Source: Okeania sp. SIO2C9
GTDB lineage: Bacteria > Cyanobacteriota > Cyanobacteriia > Cyanobacteriales > Microcoleaceae
Direction: 5' to 3'
Length of the DNA: 64,000 nt
NCBI RefSeq assembly: GCF_010672455.1
Contig: NZ_JAAHGO010000004.1
Coordinates: 124,001-188,000 of the forward strand
The position numbers were made by a program, and so were the translations under genes. The notes under the pieces are model-generated. The model was not told the origin of the DNA. It saw nothing but the letters and a program-made list of their open reading frames with translations, and searched no databases. Of the stretch, positions 57,801 to 64,000 are shown piece by piece. Each line of letters opens with the position of its first letter. The stretch's first letter is position 1.

Positions 57801-60800
57801 AGGTATTGAGGCGGATGTTACCACTGCTACCATTATCGGCGAGAGTTTGAATGTTACGGGTGGTAATAGTGCTGTTGCCACTTTGGATATTAACATCCCC
57901 ACTTTGTTGAGGCCCAAATGAGGCAATGTTGTTGATGGTGACACTGCCACTAGAATTGAGATTAATATCTCCTCCAGTACCGTTAACAGAATAGGAGGCA
58001 ATATGGTTAACATCAATATTTCCGCTGTTACTTTCAATAGTAATATTTCCGCTGGTCTCATTGTGACTGGTAGAGAAAATATCGCCAATTTCAATGTTAC
58101 CTATTTCACTACTGACATTAATATTACCGCTAATTTCACCTCCTATTCCACTAAGACCTCCCACAGTAATATTTTCTTTAGCAGATAGAGTAATATTACC
58201 ACCCGTGCCATTGTTTGCTTTTGTTGCTAAGTTGGCGACAAAACGTTCAAAGAAGGTGGCAACTTCCAGGGAGGTAATGTCTATGTCTGCTGGAAATTTA
58301 TTAATAATTCCTGCGGTTGTGTCGATAGATCCCTCGTGGGATGTAATAGTAATATCTCCACCACGGTTATCTTCTCCTGCTTCTTCCCCAGAATAGCTGA
58401 GAATATTAGCGGTATTAATATTATTGTTGGCAGTAATATTCACATTTCCGGCGTCACCTACTTCGGAGCTAGACCGTAATGTTCCACCAGTTGTATTGAT
58501 CGCTCCTCCTGCATTTAGGGTAATGTCTCCTCCTCTATCAATACCGAAGGAGTTAGCATCAATACTGGCAGTGGCAATATTTCCTTCTGCGTTGAGGGTG
58601 ACATTTCCTGCTTCGTTGTTAGACCAAGATAATATTTTGCTGTTGGCAGTATTGATGTCTCCGGTGGAGTTGAGGGTTATATTTCCTGATGTTTCTGAGT
58701 CGGTAACTGTGGATATTGGTTCTGTTACTTCAATATTTCCTGCTGCGGTAATTTCAATTTCGCCTCCACCGGAGGTTAAAACGCCTCTAATTAAATCTGT
58801 GGTATTCCCAATACTCAGTCCCTGGGTGGGAGATTTGAAAAATGCTCCAGCACTACCTGCTCTAGCTTCTAAATTATTTACTTCTAAATTAATTGGTTGT
58901 GATGATGAACCTATTCCACCACTGTTGCGAGTCTGAAAAATAGTACTGTTTGCTCTGACTAAGGAATTTTCTGAGGCGCTGAAAATATTACCTCCTTCGG
59001 CATTCACTATTACTGTTCCAGTTGTGCGGAGGTTACTGAGGGTAATATCTCCAATTTCTCCGAGAGTACCTAACTGAATTGTAATATTTCCACGACCTGC
59101 ATCTAGGATGGTATCTTCTGCCATGGTTATATTACCTGTACCTACTTGGCGATAATTAATATCTGCATTATTGTCATTAGCGCTGAGAGTAATATTGCCA
59201 TTTCCCTCAGAAGTGTCTATGTCGGCGTTAATATTTATATTGCGACCTGCTTTTAACTCCAAATTGGAAATTTCATCGGAGTTGATAGGTTCGTTAATAG
59301 TAATATCATTGTGTGCTTGTAAACTAACTTCACCCTTTTGGTCGTTAACTTGGTCTGCATCACTATTAATACTACTGTCAGAGTCTGAGTTAAAAGCATC
59401 CTCTTCCCCACCATCAACAATAGTTATATTTTTTGCCGGGTTAATTTCGCCAACTTCAATACTGCCATTGTTAGCATTCATATTGATATTTCCATCCTCG
59501 CCATTTTCAGCAGTAGTATTTAACTCTCCCGCATTAGTATTAATATCGCTAGAATTACTGGTGAGGTCAATATTACCACCTCCTTCTATTCCCGATGTAT
59601 TGATATTTCCAGTGTAAATTCTCTGTTCAGCATTAAAAGTAATATTTCCACCCCTACCTTCCGAAGATAAGTTGAGTAAACCCAAACTGGTGTCGATATT
59701 ACCCGAAGCACTCGTAATATTAATGTCGCCCCCTTGTTGAACTCCCGCAGTATCGATGTTGCCAGTAATAACTGAATTATTTGCAGTTAGGGAAATATTG
59801 CCTGAATTGGTGCCAGTAGAACCTGAATTTAATCTCCCACCAGTAGTATCAATAGTACCAACCGCATCTAAAGTTATCTCTCCCCCATTACCCAGAGAAG
59901 AAGCAGAATTTGAATTTATACTACTTGTGAAAATATTACCTCCACTTGTGAGAGTAATGTCCCCTGCGTCTCTTTCTCTAGAACCAGAGTCAAGGCGATC
60001 AATGCTAGTGTCAATATTTCCTCCTGCTTGAATATTAATATTTCCTCCATTGCCACTTTCGTTAGATGAGGCAAGTACTTTTTCGGTAAAAATATTACCC
60101 TCAGCTGTCAAAGTGATATTCCCCCCATCTCCTTTATCGGAAACAGCTTGTATTTGACTCGCCCTAGTATCAATATTGCCTCCTGCTGTCAAAGTGACAT
60201 TTCCTCCTTTATTTTCATTGCCATCATCAGGGAAGTTTGGGGTTACTAATGACGAGGCAGAAATAAAGTCTGTGGTTATATCTCCATTAGCTGTCATTTC
60301 AATATCTCCAGCATCCCCAGCACTATCAGAACTAACTCCTCCCCTCGTATCAATATTACCGACCGCATTGAAAGTAATATTTCCTCCGTTGTTACTACTA
60401 TAGGTAAAGGAAATAACCTTATTCGTAAAAATATTTCCACCTGCTGTAAAAATTATATTTCCAGAGTTACCTCTTTCAGAAGCAGAGTTAACATTTCCAC
60501 CTGTGGTATCAATATTACCTCCAGCTTCCAGAATAATATTTCCTCCGTCACCAATATCTGGTGTGAATGAGGCAGGGTCAAAATTTTCACTAACTATTAA
60601 GTCTGAGGAAAAAGATGATATTTCACTCGTTGTGATGTCGCCTTCTGCTCTAATTTCAATATCTCCGCCGTTACCATAACTAGATGCGGAAATAACTATA
60701 CCTTCAGTAGTAACTATTGAACCCGAACGACTCTCTATTTTTATCTGACCACCAGACCCATTTCCACCAGCAAAAGTATCCACATTTGCTGTCTGAATAT

Positions 60801-63800
60801 CTCCTTCTCCTATAAGAGTAATATTACCTCCACTTCCTAAGTCCGAATAGGCATTAATTTTACTTTCCGTTGTATCAATTCCACCATTATTACTTTCAAT
60901 AATTATATTCCCTGCATCTCCCTCACTTATCGCCGTAGAAATATCTTCGGTAACTGTAATTTGACTTTCTACCGAAAGTTGAATATCTCCTCCTTCGGTA
61001 GTTGAAATTCCCATAACATTTTCCCTCACACCACCAATATTTATTCCTCCCAAAACTTCAAAAAATGCTCCATTACTTCCAGCCACTGCCTCTAATTTTT
61101 CTGCCTTTAAACGTAAGGGTGCTTCAGATAAACCAATCCCACCATTTCCAGAAGTTTCAAATAAAATACTATCCCCATTTATCAAGGAATTTGTCGAAAC
61201 ACTCTCAATATTTCCCCCATTTCCATTAACCAAAACTCGACCTGTTGTAGTTAAATTTGCCAATTTTATATCTCCTACTTCCCCCAAGTTTCCTAACTCA
61301 ATTCTAATATTTCCACTACCAGCATCTAAAGTTGTTTCTTCCCCTTGAATAATACTTCCTATTTTTTCATAATTTTCTATTACTGGAAAAGAACTTCCTA
61401 TATCACCTGTAGTTGGTTCATTGACTGCCCCTAAATTTGGTTCGTCTTTTGTTTCCTCTTCCAAAATTATATTTACTACTTCTTCCTCTCCTCCTAAAAT
61501 TATATCTGCTACTTCTTCCTCTCCTCCTGAAATTATATTTGCTACTTCTACATTCCCTTGAATAAAAATATTTCCATTCCCATCCGCCGTATTAATATCT
61601 GCATTAATATTTACACTTTCACTGGCAGTCAACCTCACATTATTCCCTGCTTCAATTCCCTCTTCAATATTCAAATTTCCATCCACATTTAACCTAACTC
61701 TCCCAGCCCTACCACCTGTAGAAATTCCTGTTAATTCTCCATTTACCCCACCAATTGTTAGAGATGAAATAGCATCTATTAATACCCCACCCTTGCCTGT
61801 AATTGCTTCTAAATTATTTACATCTAATCGCAATGGATTTTCTGATAATCCGATTCCTCCTTGTCCACGAGTTTTTAAAAGTATGGTGTCTGCTGTAATT
61901 AAACTATTAGATGAAACTTGAGTAATATTACCACTATTAGCATTAAGTATTACTCGTCCTTCTGTGGTTAAATTGGCTAGATTTATATCTCCTATTTCTC
62001 CTAAACCACCTAATCTAATAGCGATAGTTCCACTTCCTGCATTTAATGTTGTTCCTTCTTGTTGATTAATCGAAGCTGCTCCATCACTACGATTTTCTAT
62101 ATTGGCATTATTATCATTGCCAAATAATATGATATTTCCATTGCCTATAGATGTGTCAATATCGGCATTTATATTAATACTTCGACCAGCTTTTATTTCT
62201 ACTGATGAGTCAGTTTCGATTTTTTCATTTACTGTTATATCGTTGTCAGCTTGGAGAATTATTTCTCCTGATAAATCTTCAATATTTTCAGTAGAAATTG
62301 TGAAATTTGCATTTTCATCTTGAGCAAAGGGGTCTGTTGCTATTTCTGTTTCTGTTATTTCAGAATTGTCAATATTTTCAGTAGATTCAATTTCAGAATT
62401 ATCCCCTGTTATTTCAGAATCAGAATCAGAATTTTCAGTTATTTCAGAATTGTCAATATTTTCAGTAGAATTATCTCCTGTTGTTTCCGAATTTTCAGAA
62501 TTTTCAGTTACTTCTGAATTGTCAATATTTTCAGTAGATTCAACTTCAGAATTATCCCCTGTTGTTTCCGAATTAGAATCAGAATTTTCAGTTACTTCCG
62601 AATTTTCAGAATTTTCAGTAGATTCAACTTCAGAATTATCCCCTGTTGTTTCCGAATTAGAATCAGAATTTTCAGTTACTTCCGAATTTTCAGAATTTTC
62701 AGTAGATTCAACTTCAGAATTATCCTCTACTATTTCAGCTTCTTCTGATTCTCCAACCTCAATATTTTCCGGGTCTAATAAAATCGTTCCAGAATTTCCA
62801 GATGCAGCACTAACATTAACACTTCCATCAAAAATTAACCGTTGTTTTCCCGAAACTTCAACAAACCCACCATCCCCAGAAAACTCCCCACCTTTAGCAC
62901 TAATATTTCCCCCAAAATTAGTAATACCATCCGACCAAACTATTACCCTTCCTCCATCACCATAACTAATAGCATCAGCCGAAATAAACGAACTTCCATC
63001 AACAAAAGTTTGCCGAGAATTACTCACTATTCCATTGCCTTGAAAATCACCCCCAATTAATATTATTCCCCCTCCATTAAAACCATTAGCATTAATATTC
63101 GCATCTATCACTGCCACGCGATCGCCCAAAATATTAATCTGTCCACCAACATTCCCAGAAGCTGATACATCTATATTTCCCGCAGCGAAAGCATCTCCCG
63201 ATACATCAGCAACTATTGTATTTGTATCTATCAACACCACATCACCATCAGCATTAACAGTCATCGATGTGGCATGAGTTGTTCCTCCACCCGTTAATAA
63301 CTGTGGTAAAGATAGGGGAGTAAAATGTGAAATATCCGCTCCATTTTCCACTGATGAAGCAACTTCCAAACTTAATAAATGTCCTGGTTGAGATATTCTC
63401 AGGATACTACCACCTTCCACTGCAGCGATCGTAATATTACCCCCTGCTGTAGAGAGTTCCCCAGTATTAACGACGATGCCGCCAAGTAAAGTCAAATTTT
63501 CACCGGGAGCTAAACTTAAGTTTCCTTCATTAACTATAACGCCTGGGTTAGAAACATTAAAACGATAACCACTGGGGTTTCCGACTAAATTTGCATAATC
63601 ATTTGTTCCCATGGCCTGAAACCAGAAGTTATTACCGTTAAACCCAATACCAGTCGCCGTTGTAACGCTGAAAGAGGCGGGTATATTAAGACTGGCATTC
63701 TGACCGAAAATAATTCCCGCAGGGTTCATCAGAAAGAGGTTGGAGTTACCACCGATAACTTGAATTAAACCGTTAATAATAGAAGCATTTCCCCCTGTGA

Positions 63801-64000
63801 CTCTGCCTAAAATATTTCGGGTATCTGGGGTAGTGAGAAAATTAGCTATTTGGCCAGAGTTGAGGTTGAATTGTTCAAAACTGTGAAAGAGGTTTGCCCC
63901 ACTCTTAGTTCCTCCTTGAATATTAAATTGGTTGCCCTGTGGCGTGACAGTTGTTCCTGTACCATCGTTAGCAGGGGTAATGGGTTGTGCTGTGCTTGGT
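54868..64000 (-). CDS. haemagglutinin-type secreted giant with C-terminal CHAT domain (start outside window)
   Basis: The frame stays open from 63729 to the right edge: upstream of the first in-window ATG it reads GTTVTPQGNQFNIQGGTKSG, FHSFEQFNLNSGQIANF, NILGRVTGGNASIINGLI and SNLFLMNPAGIIFGQN, a classical two-partner-secretion (FhaB/TpsA) N-domain. So at least 3043 residues are here. A long beta-helix region of GGNITLTAGGNIDT-type repeats follows, then a Thr/Pro/Asn-rich stretch. The C-terminus is a CHAT domain with HLATHAEF (His) and VLSACRTAVG (Cys), ending HPYYWAGFTMVGSPW. Probably exported through a TpsB pore, not seen here. A CHAT peptidase on a haemagglutinin stalk suggests surface proteolysis or signalling. 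Confidence 0.92.
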   Translation of the reverse strand, partial: PSTAQPITPANDGTGTTVTPQGNQFNIQGGTKSGANLFHSFEQFNLNSGQIANFLTTPDTRNILGRVTGGNASIINGLIQVIGGNSNLFLMNPAGIIFGQNASLNIPASFSVTTATGIGFNGNNFWFQAMGTNDYANLVGNPSGYRFNVSNPGVIVNEGNLSLAPGENLTLLGGIVVNTGELSTAGGNITIAAVEGGSILRISQPGHLLSLEVASSVENGADISHFTPLSLPQLLTGGGTTHATSMTVNADGDVVLIDTNTIVADVSGDAFAAGNIDVSASGNVGGQINILGDRVAVIDANINANGFNGGGIILIGGDFQGNGIVSNSRQTFVDGSSFISADAISYGDGGRVIVWSDGITNFGGNISAKGGEFSGDGGFVEVSGKQRLIFDGSVNVSAASGNSGTILLDPENIEVGESEEAEIVEDNSEVESTENSENSEVTENSDSNSETTGDNSEVESTENSENSEVTENSDSNSETTGDNSEVESTENIDNSEVTENSENSETTGDNSTENIDNSEITENSDSDSEITGDNSEIESTENIDNSEITETEIATDPFAQDENANFTISTENIEDLSGEIILQADNDITVNEKIETDSSVEIKAGRSININADIDTSIGNGNIILFGNDNNANIENRSDGAASINQQEGTTLNAGSGTIAIRLGGLGEIGDINLANLTTEGRVILNANSGNITQVSSNSLITADTILLKTRGQGGIGLSENPLRLDVNNLEAITGKGGVLIDAISSLTIGGVNGELTGISTGGRAGRVRLNVDGNLNIEEGIEAGNNVRLTASESVNINADINTADGNGNIFIQGNVEVANIISGGEEEVADIILGGEEEVVNIILEEETKDEPNLGAVNEPTTGDIGSSFPVIENYEKIGSIIQGEETTLDAGSGNIRIELGNLGEVGDIKLANLTTTGRVLVNGNGGNIESVSTNSLINGDSILFETSGNGGIGLSEAPLRLKAEKLEAVAGSNGAFFEVLGGINIGGVRENVMGISTTEGGDIQLSVESQITVTEDISTAISEGDAGNIIIESNNGGIDTTESKINAYSDLGSGGNITLIGEGDIQTANVDTFAGGNGSGGQIKIESRSGSIVTTEGIVISASSYGNGGDIEIRAEGDITTSEISSFSSDLIVSENFDPASFTPDIGDGGNIILEAGGNIDTTGGNVNSASERGNSGNIIFTAGGNIFTNKVISFTYSSNNGGNITFNAVGNIDTRGGVSSDSAGDAGDIEMTANGDITTDFISASSLVTPNFPDDGNENKGGNVTLTAGGNIDTRASQIQAVSDKGDGGNITLTAEGNIFTEKVLASSNESGNGGNINIQAGGNIDTSIDRLDSGSRERDAGDITLTSGGNIFTSSINSNSASSLGNGGEITLDAVGTIDTTGGRLNSGSTGTNSGNISLTANNSVITGNIDTAGVQQGGDINITSASGNIDTSLGLLNLSSEGRGGNITFNAEQRIYTGNINTSGIEGGGNIDLTSNSSDINTNAGELNTTAENGEDGNINMNANNGSIEVGEINPAKNITIVDGGEEDAFNSDSDSSINSDADQVNDQKGEVSLQAHNDITINEPINSDEISNLELKAGRNININADIDTSEGNGNITLSANDNNADINYRQVGTGNITMAEDTILDAGRGNITIQLGTLGEIGDITLSNLRTTGTVIVNAEGGNIFSASENSLVRANSTIFQTRNSGGIGSSSQPINLEVNNLEARAGSAGAFFKSPTQGLSIGNTTDLIRGVLTSGGGEIEITAAGNIEVTEPISTVTDSETSGNITLNSTGDINTANSKILSWSNNEAGNVTLNAEGNIATASIDANSFGIDRGGDITLNAGGAINTTGGTLRSSSEVGDAGNVNITANNNINTANILSYSGEEAGEDNRGGDITITSHEGSIDTTAGIINKFPADIDITSLEVATFFERFVANLATKANNGTGGNITLSAKENITVGGLSGIGGEISGNINVSSEIGNIEIGDIFSTSHNETSGNITIESNSGNIDVNHIASYSVNGTGGDINLNSSGSVTINNIASFGPQQSGDVNIQSGNSTITTRNIQTLADNGSSGNIRLNTYNFQGDINTANIQSIGDRSSGEVEVIAADGSITTQNIESLSNSGNSGDITVASGEDINTEEINSSGGENSGDIEVSSDNGEVNTGNIESLGDSGDSGNIDVNAEGDINNENISTYGNNNSGDISVESQEGSVNTNDVVTEAETGNSGDIDIAAIYGINTENINSIAGENSGDISVNSQAGSVNTNNIETIAETGDSGDINIGARDDINTGNISSLGGDNSGNISVNSQAGSVNTNNIETIAETGDSGDINIGARDDINTENISSIAGENSGNISVNSQAGSVNTNNITTRAEIGTAGNIDISARNNINTGNITSTAPQESGNINLTTEIGQINTGEIFTDTGKINLNQPNNNISSAVENNPISRIPISPPSTINNTPTPTIINPTTQISENSPPTPTIINPTTQISENSPPTPTIINPTTQISENSPPTPTNNLTPPSTTPNSNPSPIINYSPSPIVNNNQTSTSTNTNPSTINNQSHPIIPTSSINNNPRENPTNISATQTINTTNLSRTTTTQNTIQSPQNNSENLISTNLNNLIDSTNNPNNPQPNSSQINQQLPKLNLTPTNPLTVDISTSQMILALEKNRIEEYSNYLGENLDQKLLSTKNIREILLDMHHQTGKKSAVIYVKVHQDQLQLILFTPDGQSILKTIYQVNREKLWEVAIQFYLDITDSKKRNNHDYLPTAKKLYNWLISPISTELEAANIDTLLFSMDAGFRLLPLAALHDGKQFLIEKYNISLIPSVSLMNSNYNSLKNTKLLAMGASKFSNKPPLPAVPVELKAITKNSLQGNIFLNEEFTRKNLINQRQNYPYPIIHLATHAEFRAGNANKSYIQLWDEQLHLHQIRHLEWNNPEVELLVLSACRTAVGDKNSELGFAGLAIATGVKSALASLWLVNDEATLGLMTEFYSNLGNVSIKAEALREAQIAMLKGKVVIENGILKVSGSRGEMPLPPELAQMNQKNFSHPYYWAGFTMVGSPW
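56512..56690 (-). repeat. 51-bp tandem repeats in the giant protein's linker
   Basis: Three near-identical 51-bp units encoding PPTPTIINPTTQISENS, between the beta-helix and the CHAT domain. A flexible, extended linker is likely. Confidence 0.88.
62340..62745 (-). repeat. acidic Ser/Glu/Asn repeat block
   Basis: Degenerate units (ENSEVTENSDSNSETTGDNS, EVESTENIDNSE) about 25-30 residues long, near the N-terminal side of the beta-helix. Very acidic, probably disordered; the DNA is (TTTTCAG)-like and prone to slippage. Confidence 0.85.

Overview
The window comes from a filamentous, repeat-rich cyanobacterium. Signs are HIP1-type GCGATCGC octamers, many intergenic tandem repeats with a 7-base period, an SLH/OprB iron-uptake porin, a DUF2555 gene beside coaBC, TPR-CHAT proteins, and giant SdrD/cadherin-like and haemagglutinin-like surface proteins. 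Trichodesmium, Okeania, Moorena and Microcoleus relatives look like this; I cannot name the species. Base composition is patchy: most genes are AT-rich, while the lactate-oxidase-like gene, metE/metR, metH and the 50.6-52.4 kb genes are visibly richer in GC and look acquired.

Layout. 0-8 kb: a TnpB gene, then a response regulator and histidine kinase separated by two decayed transposase genes. The kinase gene overlaps a MACPF (perforin-like) gene. After a nest of miniature elements comes a peptidoglycan-binding-domain protein whose leader is a degenerate copy of the kinase/MACPF junction. 8-23 kb: a TPR-CHAT protease-like protein, a small TPR protein and a 3273-residue DUF4347 surface protein. 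24-32 kb: a porin, a secreted-type hypothetical, a cysE/flavin-oxidase fossil, a carboxylesterase, DUF2555 and coaBC. 32-41 kb: hisI, a small conserved protein, an FMN hydroxy-acid oxidase, a threonine-aldolase-like enzyme and divergent metE/metR, with orphan transposon right ends at about 31.9 and 37.0 kb. 41-46 kb: an ECF-type sigma factor and an M35-like metallopeptidase that share an upstream motif, then a reverse transcriptase gene broken by two elements. 46-50 kb: metH with a Fur/Zur-like box and a stray hisI tail. 50-54 kb: four small genes (an acetyltransferase and three membrane proteins) with integron attC-like sites around the first and last. 54-64 kb: a second, decayed reverse transcriptase copy and a haemagglutinin-CHAT giant that runs off the right edge.

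Functional threads. (1) Both methionine synthases are present: B12-independent MetE with its regulator MetR, and B12-dependent MetH. (2) Two CHAT proteins and one DUF4347 protein carry a His/Cys pair recalling caspase-like peptidases, two of them on giant surface proteins. (3) A two-component system is translationally coupled to a pore-forming protein. (4) A sigma factor and a putative metallopeptidase form a candidate regulon. (5) At least five families of small inverted-repeat elements are present; two insertions can be dated against an empty paralogous site inside this window.
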